Source: Isoetes taiwanensis (taxonomy: Eukaryota > Streptophyta > Lycopodiopsida > Isoetales > Isoetaceae). Taken from it: a stretch of 64,000 nucleotides of DNA. The stretch spans positions 1,954,783 through 2,018,782 of the forward strand of contig JAJEKV010000032.1 in the NCBI GenBank assembly GCA_021234155.1. Direction: 5' to 3'. Shown here piece after piece: positions 45,883 to 56,999 of this stretch. The position numbers were made by a program, and so were the translations under genes. Under the pieces are notes generated by a model. That model searched no databases. It was not told the origin of the DNA and saw nothing but the letters and a program-made list of their open reading frames with translations. How positions within the stretch are numbered: the stretch's first letter is position 1; each line of letters opens with the position of its first letter.

Positions 45883-46966
45883 CTATTTACAAATTGTTTC
45901 AAGTGTTAAGGCAGAGTTGTTGATGAACTTGCTATCTGCCTGTTCAGTCAGCCACTTCACAAATGTAGAGTAATAGAGATCAAAAGAAACCTGCTGAGGA
46001 ACTGTTAATATTGCTGCATTCAACCTCTCAAGAATTTCCACGGCCTCCATATCAAATAACTCCACAAATTGTGCTCTCTTCAATAATGTCTTCCAGTTAT
46101 CATCCATTGCAAGTTGATACAACAATGGAAATATGGAATCCACTAGCAAACTTGAACTTGACTTAAATTCTTCAATCTTCATGCTTGCTGCAATAACAGT
46201 TGTATAAGGTGGAGACAAGAATGTCTTATAAACTGAGTCATCAACCAAAATACATCTTTCAGTGTATTGAGGAAACTGGCAGTACACCTTTTCCAAAGGT
46301 TTCATGAAAACTGGTTTGTCAACATGTCCAGGTAACGTGAAAGGCATTTTGTCACAAAACTCTTGTCCCCAAATGAAAACAAACCTGTGTATAAGTAATG
46401 GACACAACTTCTGTAACACCTCCTTTGTATTGAAACCAGTCATAGATGACCATATAGCCAAGTCATAGTAAACACTTACCTTGTTTAAAAATTCTGTAAC
46501 ACCAGGCCTGAATAAAACTATCTTGTTTTTTGTATACTCTATAATGTGTGGGCCAGGTATTTCAAGTTTTTCAGACTTTGAATATGTTTTAACCAAAACA
46601 CCATTGAGGTCCATAATCAATAGCTTTCTACTCACCATGATATCTCTGCTATGTGCTGCTTTACTTGTTGAACCTGCTGGCTCAACACTTGCTGGCAAAC
46701 TTGCTGGCTCAACACTTGTTTCAAATGTCTTGGCAACTGTATCAACACAATGTTGAACCATTGTGGGCTGTACTATATTTGCCTCTGAAACTATATTTTG
46801 TGGAACAAAAGCTGGCTCAACACTTGTCTCAAATGTCTCAACTATATTTGGCTCAACTATAGTTGGTTGAACTATAGTTTCACTCTCCTTTTCTGCTCTC
46901 CTTTTCTTCACTTTATTGATGATGTTTGATTTCTCTTTTTTATTATCAAATTTGTTTGACTTTCGT
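45883..46966 (-). other. FCP1-like phosphatase exon (open)
   Basis: This is the single long exon of the passenger gene. It starts after a TAG acceptor with SARKSNKFDNKKEKSNIINK, a basic stretch. It then carries an imperfectly repeated linker (TFETSVEPAF and TFETSVEPAS; VEPASLPASVEPAGS) and then the HAD domain. The stop is at 45883. No break is visible within it, unlike the other exons. Confidence 0.75.
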
Positions 46967-48846
46967 GCAGACCTACATTAGAACAAAACAAATTCAAACA
47001 ACCATTGCAAAGCAATTTAAATTTTTTTTATTAATAACACTCAAATGGCTACAATGAACACTCAAATACCTTCTAATGGCTACAACACTGCCTTTCATTG
47101 ATATGGAATTATCTCCAATTGTCCCTGCATGGAATCAAGGCCAGCTAATTTTCATGTAACAGACTCTTGATTGAGACAGAATCATTTTTGTCATTCAGAG
47201 CATCAAGTATAGCTTGAAATAGAATACCTTCTTTTGGAGTTGGACCCTGATCTTCTACTTCAACAGCAGCAGTGGCAGCAGATTGACCTGTCGTGATGAT
47301 GCTTTCCCAAGTAGCAGCATTATTAAGTGCTACAAGTGCTTCATCTGTTGTTTGCTACAACTCTAAACTTGTATTCTCATCAGCCTCTAATGCATCTTTT
47401 CAGATTCTTCTTGCTTTCGAATGGATAAGTCCTCTTAGGTGCTTCTCCTTTCCCGCTTGCTTTATCTTTTGCTTTTCTGTTTCTTTGGAACACGCACTTT
47501 TGATTTGGGTGAAAATTTCCTTTTCTTGAATGTTCCTTCACCACTTCTATCTCTCGTGTCACTCTCTTCATGTGACTCAATTTCCTTTCTCCTCAACAAC
47601 CTTCCCAAGGCTTTCTCAGAGCAGACTTCACCCTCATCATCACATTAGTATAACATTATTTGCTCCAATCTTATAAGGAGATCTTGAAGTTGAGGGTAGC
47701 GAGCAAGATTTCCAAGAGTTGATATCCTATCATGTACAATGGAAGGTGATCCTGTATTTTCAAGCTAATCGTCCTCGTCCACGTGCCTTCGTCATACCAA
47801 GCTCTAAAAATAAAGCGTAACCGATAGATGAAGTGCAAACAATGCATTTACCTTTAGCCAACAAAAGGCATTTGTGCACATTAAGTGATACTCATGATCA
47901 CATTTTAGTTTTACCGATAACCTGTAATTCTTTGGAGAATGCTAATCCACATGCAAGCACAAAGCGTCCTCAAATACAACAGGTAAGTCTCTACTAACTT
48001 TGCATTGACTCTAATTGGTGAAAATTTCATACCTTTCAGTTCTTCCAAGTTTTTGAGGTTTGATCTCGGTGATTGAGAGGTTAGCATCCTTCATGTGAAG
48101 TTCACCTTGCAATTCATCCCTTCTTGATGTTTGTGTTTGAATTGACCTTCCGTAACTTGCCATTTTTTTTTTTTTTTCTTTGCATAGGCCTCAAGCATAA
48201 TACTTGTTTCAAGCTCAGCAATGTCTTTCTCTAACTCTGGAGTTACCTACAAAGATTTTTTGAGTTCTAATTCTTTTTTCATTTGCTCAATGTTATTGTT
48301 TGCTTCTGCCACATTGCCACTTAAAGCCTGGTTTGAGAGATCCTCTGCTGCCAATGTGACAAGGATGTCATTCAACTCCAATGCACAAGCTTCTCTCTCA
48401 CTAGAAATTCTGGTGATCTCATTCTCGATCAGTTCTACATTCTGTAAAATTTTTGTGTTCAAAATAAAAGATTCCACTGCCAACTTCTTTTCCCCTTCAG
48501 CTTCTACCGTCTTCTTCTCTGTAGTTTTTGGTTCCAATGATTCAGACTTTCTACACCTCCTGTATTTCATAATTTGAGCTCCAGCAGCAGCCCAATTTAC
48601 CTTGTGCTTTTCAGGATTTTTTTGTGCAGATATGCAATTTTCCCATGCAAAAGCATAGGCTATCTGTTTTCTGACCTCATTATTGCATAATCCCTCACTC
48701 TGATAAAGCTTTTTTATCAATGTTTGTAATTGTTCTTTCAGATGTGGCTGTACCAGCGAGATTTTTATACTGTGTATGGAATTTATCTCCTCTCTCCAAA
48801 CTGATAGCCAATCTTCTTTGGTGATTTTTTTCTCCAAATATTTCAT
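45883..48846 (-). pseudogene. multi-exon gene with C-terminal FCP1/NIF-type HAD phosphatase domain
   Basis: HAD phosphatases of this family remove phosphate from protein Ser residues. Reading backwards from ATG 48846: exon 1 (48033-48846) encodes WREEINSIHSIKISLVQP, a long coiled coil and MASYGRSIQTQTSRRDELQG. It carries an in-frame TAG at 48247 and a slipped A run at about 48165. A middle exon (about 47270-47740) gives ISTLGNLARYPQLQDLLIRL and the basic KKRKFSPKSKVRVPKKQKSK, with stops and a shift. The last exon (45883-46966) is open for at least 342 codons: LLIMDLNGVLVK (nucleophile Asp; the usual second Asp is Asn), LAIWSSM, KPLEKVY and CILVDDSVYK. I recall plant FCP1-like proteins often having DLNG, so the Asn may be ancestral. 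It is convergent with the transposase, 171 bp apart. Confidence 0.75.
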
Positions 48847-49128
48847 TTTTAGCCGGAATTAGTCCATCATCCGACTATCCATGCATTTCCACAAAATCTT
48901 CTACTGTCACTGCTTCGCCCATTCTGATGCTTTCCATTTGGCTTTCGATATGGCTATGGCGCGAGAAATTCCCAGACTAAAAGCCATGGCTATGGCGCGA
49001 GAAAGTTCGACTAGAAGCTATGGCTTATGGCTATGGCGTACGGTTATGGCGCGGGAACTGCCAGCATTAATTGCGTGACACAAGACTGACGGGATCCAAG
49101 TGCTTTAGGTGCTGGGTGCTGTCGTGTT

Positions 49129-49158
49129 TTTTTGATCACCAGTATAGAATTTACACCC
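49129..49158 (-). repeat. right terminal inverted repeat
   Basis: Its minus strand begins GGGTGTAAATTCTATACTGG. The last base before the GGAG duplication is at 49158. Confidence 0.85.
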
Positions 49159-50165
49159 GGAGAGCCTATACATCAAAGCCTATACATCAAAGGCCAGATG
49201 TGATCTCTCATGTCTTCCTAAGAGATCATTAATTATACTTGTTTTAATTAAATTATTAGTGCACACTTTATCAACCTTCCTAACTCACTTACCAAGCTTC
49301 CTAATATACGATACCCTTACCTACCAAAACTTTCAAATGCTAAACTATTAGAGACATTTGGCTCATAATTAGTTTTTCATCAATTTTTTTTATTAGACCA
49401 CATTCGTCCCGTTCACATCATTTCCGACCAAGCTCTTTTCTTAGAGAGTCATTTCCAACCAAGCTGTCAAAGAGACATCAGGAGTATTTCTACTTTTCTC
49501 GTGCCATACATGTCCTTTGGTGCCATATGGATCTTCTCAAATTTGGCCTCAAATTAAACCTCGTTGAATTCGTAATCATACACGTATAGAGGTTATTTTA
49601 TGTTTGCTTTCTATGCCAGACTGTCATTTGCATCTAAGCTGGTCTATTGTCTGCCAAGATGGTGACGAAAATCACACTCCCCTTGTCTACAGAGTATGCA
49701 CAAATTGGAAAAAGAAAAGGGGAAGTTTCAAGATAAGTGTGTATGAAGAAGTAAGATGTACTGGAGATAAGAATGCAAACCTATGGTCACAAGGAGGACA
49801 TGTAGGGATGCCCTTCAAGACCCGTAGTAATGTGACAGTCCACCCGTTATCAACCATAGAGCAAGAAGAGGCAGTAAGCGTCGCCGTAACTACCAAGTCC
49901 CGCTCCTTGCCATTCTGCGTGGTCGGCGCCAGAGGGGTGCATCAAAGGGCATGTTGCCGATGAGGTAACCATCTTCCCATGTCGTACAAGACCCTTTCTG
50001 ATGTGGCAAGCCACCCGTTATCGGTTATGCCCCGAGAGGAGGCCACCAGCTCGACCTTAAGGCGGGAATGGTAGCTCCGAACGGTCATGCACTATGAATG
50101 CATACCTGGCACGCGAAAATGCGTGGAGATGACATGGAAACCATGTAGGGATCTCCTCCAAGATG
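49159..50165. repeat. right piece of repeat X, copy 2 (with target duplication GGAG)
   Basis: It begins with the duplicated GGAG and continues AGCCTATACATCAAAGCC as in copy 1 near 39588. It ends with GGATCTCCTCCAAGATG, after which copies 1 and 2 diverge. No function is recognised. Confidence 0.8.
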
Positions 50166-50639
50166 TTAGTGATGTGGCAGGCCACCCATTTGTTAGAGCC
50201 TAGCTCCAAACCTTACCAGAAAAATTAAAAGAAAATCAATGGCCAAGCTTCAAACTACCAGATCTACACAATGCATAATACTTGAAAACACCATCTCCAT
50301 AGCTAGATCAGGAAGATAAACCCTCTCTAATACACCGTCTCTGTCTATCTCTCTGCTCTGATAGCACCCTCCTGGATAGCACACACCACAATGCAACTTT
50401 CATATCTCCTCCATGCGTGCATGTGTGTACATACATGTATATATATCTGCCAATCATATATACAGTCTCCTATATCACCCCAATAGTGGCGACCATAGTG
50501 GAAAAATGTGCCACTCCGTGGCGGAGAACCCACAACAAAATGTATTAGTATGGTCCTTGGGACATATTCCTAAATGATACCTTTGCATGTATGTTTAGAG
50601 AAAAAATATAACCTCCTAAGAAAACCCAAAACATATTGC
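50166..50639. other. no gene recognised
   Basis: Short AT-rich stretch, with TATATATAT-type sequence near 50440. No coding domain is seen. Confidence 0.4.
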
Positions 50640-51640
50640 CTTTCTTGCCTTATGGAATGTATGGAAGTCTAGGAATAGATGCTTGTACGGTCACAAGAGA
50701 TTCTCTGTAACATGGATTAAAATTCATTTTATATATAATCTTGAGTTATGTGCTACTGCCCATAGAAATATTGTTGCTGACAATTATGACAGGTGTTGGG
50801 ACCGATTTGGTTCATATGAGGGGTATTTCAATTTGTTTAGATCAATCTTTTACAAGATGCTAAAAACTCCTTTCTTTTAAGGCACATGGAGCTATGTCGA
50901 GGACATCAGCAAAGAAAATTTGACAGGGGAACAAATATGTATGAAGTCAAACTATATGGTGATGAAAGGCCACATGAGCATCAGGTCAAGTGTCCCCCTC
51001 ATAAACAGTCAAGCATTTACTGAAAGTCAGTTTGCAAAGTACAAGCAGTTATATTATACTCATAGAATGTTACTGATGTCTATGGCACTCTACTTTTACT
51101 GATGGTTCAACAGAATTTCTACAGATTGATAAGAGATCATATGTGGATGGCAGATACTTATGTCAAGGATATTGCAGACAGTTTCACGTACAATTATAAT
51201 CAGTTGTTCTCCTCCGCCATAAACACTACTGATCCCTAGATTCCTACCATCTCTTCAGCCCAAGTTGATAGCATAGCCTCTTCCTAGATGCAAAAAGACC
51301 TTTTTGATTTTGCAGGTTCTTGGCAACTTCAAAATTCTGTGGAAAAAGATATGAATATCGCTTTTTCCTCGGCCTCGATTACATTAATACCTTCTTCTTT
51401 GTCAAAATTCTCGGTTCCCTCGGATATTACTGCCTCAATTAGCTTCTGAAGACCTATTTTGCAAAATTGACAATGTCAGCTATATTTCCACTGTGTTTCT
51501 AAGCTCTGGTTACTATATTTTGGTTACTATAAACTTTTTAAAATATTTTGTTTTGACTTGGTCATACTCACTTGTATGGTTTTCTTTAATTAATAAGAAA
51601 ATCATCTCGTTCCTTCCCAAAAAAAAAAACAAAAAAAAAA
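50640..51640 (+). mobile_element. LINE 3' fragment with A-rich tail
   Basis: The frame from 50640 reads FLALWNVWKSRNRCLYGHKR, the W..W..RN...F block that closes many plant L1-type ORF2 proteins. A long 3' part without domains follows, ending in ATTAATAAGAAAATCATCTC and an A/C-rich tail at 51618-51642. Several stops are present. The 5' boundary and target duplication are not clear. Confidence 0.5.
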
Positions 51641-51642
51641 AC

Positions 51643-52229
51643 CCGGTTCAAAGCAAACTGGTCCCAAAATGACTATGAGCCTCTGTAACTGTGGCGAACT
51701 TGAAAGCTGATATCTTGAGTTCCACACCTTTGTTTGACCTACATCATAGCTCTTTGGATTCGTATCACTGAAACACATCTTTTGATGTAGGATAGATCCT
51801 GTATTATTGGACTTTCATCCTCTGTTTTTACAGAAAAACGACCTGCTGTAACCCCAAAATTTGCTACTAATTTCCTGTAATTGGGGATATACAAAGCTGA
51901 ATCCCTTAGAATAACATTTCTCTTTCAAAATAAGGTATGAGATCCTTTCCATTTCTGGAATTAAGCAACAATGCCCTTTGGAGTCATCAAGTAGAAAGCT
52001 TCACCTCATACCTCTTCATCAATAAAAAATGGACCTTCCCATGGGCTTTAAAATTTGGATAGATGCTTCATGGTGGTCCTGCACAACATCAGTTGCCCTT
52101 CCTTTGTTCATTTGTGGAGCTCATTTGTTTTTTGATAAGCTTTACTTTTTGTTTATGGTCGCATGTTACCACATTGTGGAGCTACCAAATTGTCATTTGC
52201 ATATTTGTTGTAACTTCTTCTAAATTCTG
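51643..52229. other. no gene recognised
   Basis: No domain-bearing frame is seen between the LINE tail and the integrase remnant. Confidence 0.4.
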
Positions 52230-52545
52230 ATAATAAGGTAGCTCCACAAATGAACACAAAGAAATGTCCAAATGAATAGGCATTACAACTTACACTCCAT
52301 AAATCAATTCAAATAGTATAAATCCTATAGCCAACTTGTAAACACCTACAACTCCATAAGGCACCTGTCAAGGCTTCATGCCAATTTTTTTTATTATCTT
52401 TCATTGTTTTAGCCAAGATGACTTCCAAAATTTTGTTTATTGACTCAGTTTGTCCATTTTCTTGTGAATAAATATGTAGCAAAATAACAGGGGTTCCAAG
52501 GGGATTTGATATGAATGTAAAAATAACAACTCCTGAAACCATAGA
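52230..52545 (-). pseudogene. Ty3/gypsy integrase fragment
   Basis: The minus strand reads NPLGTPVILLHIYSQENGQT, ESINKILEVILAKTMKDNKK and NWHEALTGALWSCR. These correspond to the HPQGNGQAE.TN and NW...L..ALWAYRT blocks of gypsy integrases. A decayed VYKLAIGFILFELIYGV follows, like PF.LVYG.EA. The first catalytic Asp region and all other domains are absent. The upstream end runs into the tandem duplication. Confidence 0.75.
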
Positions 52546-53838
52546 CTATATATCCCTAAAACAATTGAATAGGTTATTATAAAAAAAAACATAGATTCAA
52601 GATAAAACATAATCACATTAGCTCACTGGGCACATTGGTCAAAGTAGCCTTACTAGGACATTGAGTTATTTTGGTAGAGGTTTGAACCCCCATATTTCAT
52701 ATTCTAAAATCTTAGCTAAAGCCGTATAGAGGTTCGATATTCCCTCAAAACCTTAGGCGAAATCGTATTTCATATTTCAAAACCATTGGCACCTCCAATC
52801 ATAAATGACTATAAGTGAAATGAGAGGTGCCCAGAGGTCCCAACATACGATCTAGATTGTAGGATCGACGAATCCGACAACTGTGGTAGTCCAGGGTGTA
52901 CCTCGTTTAGAATATGTAGCAAAATAACAGGGGTTCCAGGGGGATTTAATATGAAAGTAAAAATAACAATTCTTGAAACCATAGACTATATATCCCTAAA
53001 ACAATTGACTAGGTTATTATAAAATAAATATAGATTCAAGATAAAAAATAATCAAATTAGCTTATCGGGTACATTGGTTAAAGTAGTCTTATTAGGATAT
53101 TGAGTAATTTTTGTAGAGGTTCGAACCCCCATATTTCATATTCTAAAATCTTAGCCAAAGCCGTATAGAGGTTCGATATTCCCTCAAAACCTTAGACAAA
53201 ATCATATTTCAAATTTCAAAATCATAGGCGTCTCCAATCATAAATGACTATAAACGAACTTGCGTGCGTTGCACTTTATCCCCCTGTTTGGCCTAACTTG
53301 CGTAAGGGGGCATTTCATCTTGCTTCTAGTTGGATTTTGTGGTCTATCTGGCAGAGGCGACGTTTGTGTATTTTCCAAGGTGCACACATCTCTGATCAGC
53401 AGCTTCTCCATTGTGCTCAGCAGAAGATCACTAAAGCTTATCGTTGCTCATCTCTAGCTGATGATAAAAAAAGAGATAATTTGGCAGACGTATTTACAGT
53501 GTTCTTCTTATGCATAGACGGGTGTTTTTGCCTAGTTGGGTCAGCCTATCCACTAGGGTTTTATTCCTGTCTGTGTATTATGTATTGTGCCTTTGTTCTT
53601 GTCAATAAAAAGAGCCTCACGTCCTTCAAAAAAATAAAAATAAAAAAAATGACTATATACGAAACGAGAGGTGCTCAGAGGTCCCAACATATATACGATC
53701 TGGGTCATAGGATCAATGAATCCAACGACTGTGACAGTCCAGGAGGGTGCACCTCGTTTAGAATATGTAGCAAAATAACAGGAGTTCCAGAGGATTTGAT
53801 ATGGATGTAAAAATAACAACTTCTGAGACTATAGACTA
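52471..53838. repeat. tandem duplication, period about 440 bp, 2.2 copies
   Basis: AATATGTAGCAAAATAACAG starts units at 52471, 52911 and 53762. The second unit is about 446 bp once the LINE insertion is removed. The third is cut off near 53838. The start of each unit overlaps the integrase-coding GTPVILLHI, so the duplicated segment derives from a retroelement. The units differ by a few percent. Confidence 0.8.
53259..53647 (+). mobile_element. LINE 3' fragment, 389 bp, with target duplication
   Basis: It carries KGAFHLASSWILWSIWQRRR and LCIFQGAHISDQQL, the C-terminal LINE block also seen near 20.8 and 57.9 kb, followed by a 3' end with CAATAAAAAGAG and an A-rich tail. AATGACTATAAACGAA (53243-53258) and AATGACTATATACGAA (53648-53663) are the flanking duplication. 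It entered the second tandem unit after that unit was formed. Confidence 0.8.
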
Positions 53839-54945
53839 CTAGTTATAGTGCCCGGCATTGCCATGCCTAGTAACAATTTGAAAGACGGTTGTTTAGTACG
53901 AAAAAAAGATTTGAAGCATGAAAATATGCATTTGAAGATCGTAGGAGCAATATGGGGCAGGAAATTTGCATTCTTGCCACATATGTTTTATATATAAGAA
54001 TCTAGCATTTCCAATGCGTTCTAAAATAGTGTTTTCTTGTCTGGGCCATGTTGGAGTCTCTAGTAATTTGTAGATGACAAAGGACATGATTGTCATTGGT
54101 ACTAATTCGATCAATCAAAGACATATGTGGTGTGAAATTTTGATAGGTAAATAGCATAAAATATAGAGGAAGAAGGATTGTGCCTAAAGCTTTTTACTAC
54201 ATTTTAGCATTTGTGAAAGGCCGATAAATAAGTGGGTGCCCAGCATTGGGACTTTAGCAACTAAGGTTGTTTGGGGCAGAGGCATTTGTGGATGTGATAT
54301 GACAACAATTTAATGCCTAACTGGGTAAGGATGCCAATGTTGGAACTTTGTTTTGTCATGCGAAACATTAATTTTGATCAATAAATTTTGTAGGCATTGT
54401 TACATTTTTTCCCTCCATTGCTAAGTTGTGTTGTACTCTATGCAGTGTTATGCTGCCATAAGCAGTGTTATTTTGTATCCTATAATATGAGAATTTAATT
54501 CCATTGTAGATTCTATACTATGAGATTTGAGTCATGGATCTCTTATGCAAATCTTAAAAAATTCTTGCTTTTGCCTATCTTAAAATTTTTTCTGTGGATG
54601 AAGGAATATAGGAGTACTTGAATAGTAGCTCTTAAATGAATTAGCATTTTTTATATAAAATGCATTGCCCTTACAAACATTTTTATATAAAATGCCTGCA
54701 AAAAAGGATCAAAATTCATCTCAATTAAAGGGGTTTGCAAAATAAAAATGGCTAAACCATTTGTGGTAGTTAATGTCTTGCATCGTTTACCTAAAAGACA
54801 TGTACATTATATCTAGAGAGTGCGATGCATTATTATCTAGATTAACTCTCTTGGCGTAAGCACAATTATGCCGGGCATAAGTAGGTTCTAAATAGGCATT
54901 ATATATGCACAATACTTTGCTATATCGGAAAGGAAGTCAAGGGAA
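53839..54945. other. no gene recognised
   Basis: AT-rich stretch, without a domain on either strand. Confidence 0.4.
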
Positions 54946-54957
54946 AAATAAATTGCA

Positions 54958-56049
54958 TTCCCAAGCGAGGTGGAGGAGAGCAGGTATTATTTCTATTGAA
55001 CAATGGTATTTTGGTATTGACATTGCTCCTTGGAAATGGTTTCAGGAGACATATGGGTTGTTGGATAAAGATATCAGTATATAGGCTTATGTAGCAAGTG
55101 CTTTTCCTCTAATTAAGAAGGTGGGTAACAAGAGATGCTGGAACTTTGTTCAAGGTATTAAAGAAGGCAAGAAGCTAGTAAGTTCCTGCTACAGATTGCT
55201 TACCTCCTCAAATACTTTATCACCTTCTCGAAAATGGCACTTACAGACTTTGCCTTCTCAATGGCAATCCATCTGGCACCTTGTTTGGTCTAAATATAAT
55301 CCTCCAAAGGTAAATGTTCTACTTTGGCATGTGATTCATCGCTCTTTGAGAGCTAATGAGATGGTTCATCGCTTTAAGCCGGGAGTAAGCCCACTTTGCC
55401 CAATGTGTGAGCAGTGCATTGAAACATTGGAGCACTGTTTATATTTGTGTGCAGAGCTGACACTACTACAAAAATAGGTAGAAATGGCACAAAAGTGACA
55501 TTTATCCTCCGCCTTTTTACCGGGCATAAACGTCACTTTTGTGCCATTTATGACGTTTGTGCTCCCCAAATGGCACAAAAGTGACGTTTATACCCGGTAA
55601 AAAAGCGGAGGATAAATGTCACTTTTGTGCCATTTCTACCTATTTTTGTAGTAGTGTGAGTAGTCTTAGGTCCTGGCTGCATTCTCTTTTTGGAGTATCT
55701 TTGGATAGTCAACACTTTTTTTTGGGTATTTATCCAAATCAGTGGACTGCTTCTAAAAGGATTGCATTTCACATGGCAAAGTCTTGGCTAATATGGAGTG
55801 TTTGGAAGCGAAGGCGAAGAAAGGTCTTTTGTGATAAGCGTATTTCTTCTCAGGTGGTGCTTCAAGAAATTCGTAAGAAGTTGTATAATTGCTTTCAGAT
55901 CTCCAATTGGCCTGATCGTATTAAAATTCCAATATGGAGTGATCATCTAAAAGTGATTGATGCTTCAGGGACATTTCTTACTTCTGGAAGTACTTTGTAA
56001 TATTTTGAGTGTATAATATGAAGTAAAACACGTTCTTCAACAAAAAAAT
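54958..56049 (+). mobile_element. LINE 3' fragment split by a MITE
   Basis: The 12-bp duplication AAATAAATTGCA occurs at 54946-54957 and 56050-56061. The coding part reads LLWHVIHRSLRANEMVHRF and CPMCEQCIETLEHCLYLCAE (the zinc block, 55400-55450). After the MITE it reads SLRSWLHSLFGVSLDSQHF and AKSWLIWSVWKRRRRKVF (about 55780). A stop occurs at 55082. The 3' tail is an A-rich CAACAAAAAAATAAATAAA. The copy is 5'-truncated. Confidence 0.85.
55461..55656. mobile_element. CACTA-like MITE, 196 bp
   Basis: It begins CACTACTACAAAAATAGG and ends in the exact inverted complement. The two arms pair over about 89 bp with two visible mismatches, leaving a loop of about 18 bp. A 3-bp duplication TGA (55458-55460, 55657-55659) flanks it. 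CACTACTACAAAAA termini and 3-bp duplications are hallmarks of plant CACTA (En/Spm) elements. Removing the insert and one TGA restores the LINE frame AELSSLRSW. Confidence 0.9.
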
Positions 56050-56061
56050 AAATAAATTGCA

Positions 56062-56999
56062 GAAGATTTCAAGGGAAGCTTGAAGAATGGTTCATGTCGA
56101 TTTTATCTTTTCAACTTGAACTGATTACAGTTGTGGTTTGTTTTATTCAAACATCACTGTGATATATGGCTTTTACAACCTAATGATGATGATGTGAACC
56201 TATATAAATATCACAAGAGTGGGTGGATGGCTGTCCTTTCGGTCTCCATGGACGTGTGCCATATATGAATATAAAAATCTAGCAAACAATGTATTCTCTT
56301 TAAACTACTATCTATCTATCTTTTCTTTCTCCAATACACTCTAAGGAGAACATGTGGCATGCATGAATGGAATCATCAAAACATATATAAATCAGTTTGT
56401 AATTTTTCTTTTTCCTTTTTTCTTGTTCTGCGCCGCTATCGACGCTCTTCTCCTCGTGCCACGTATCACGCCATACCCATCTAACAGAGGATGGAGGTTG
56501 CTTGCTGGTTAAGGCATCGTTTTTTTCCTTGGAGCTCCACCTGTTTCTATTTCTAGCTGTCTCGACTTCCAGGATTTGTGTGGCAGCAACTAAATCACAA
56601 TATCTAGACATTTGGAATTTGTCTGGTAGCAGCTAGATCACAAAAACTTGGATTGAGGTATATATAAGAGCCGGAGAGCTCCTGCTGCGCAAGCCATATT
56701 CCGGTAACCTTTCTCACCTTGCTCTCTCATTTCTTGCAAATAGTTCCTCATAAACAGTAGATTTCAAATTTTGTTGAAGCTTTTCTTGGATAAATATGAA
56801 CAAACTCGCTGCCATAGATAGGTATTCGACCTCTTAGCAAAGCAGTAACCGGATTGATCGACCACTGAATAAGCTCCCATTTTTGAGCTCTGAAGCATCA
56901 GCATTTGCTTCAGAGTCGGCCTTTCTAACGATATCGTCAACTTCTTTTGTGTTCATCCCTCCCCAATCGCAGTAATTATGGCACAATCCTTCTCATCGG
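56062..56999. other. no gene recognised
   Basis: No domain-bearing frame. A plus-strand GGTATATATAAGAGCC near 56656 would make a good TATA element, but no gene follows: the next ATG (56796) opens only a 13-codon frame. Confidence 0.35.

Larger units (their letters stand above)
42204..49158 (+). mobile_element. Sola-like DNA transposon, 6955 bp, with a passenger phosphatase gene
   Basis: The element starts GGGTGTAAATTCTATA and ends with the inverted complement TATAGAATTTACACCC. Terminal inverted repeats match over 22 bp with one mismatch and more loosely to about 30 bp. A 4-bp duplication (GGAG) flanks it, and the other X copy shows the empty site. It holds two convergent genes: a transposase (42577-45711, plus) and an FCP1-like phosphatase gene (45883-48846, minus). 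The 4-bp duplication, GGG terminus and transposase motifs agree with what I recall of Sola (Sola2) elements, but this was not checked against a database. Both genes are disrupted, so the copy cannot move on its own. Confidence 0.85.

Noticed and set aside
56656-56840. TATATATAAG promoter-like sequence followed by an ATG
   Set aside because: The ATG at 56796 opens only 13 codons and no splice site offers a longer frame.
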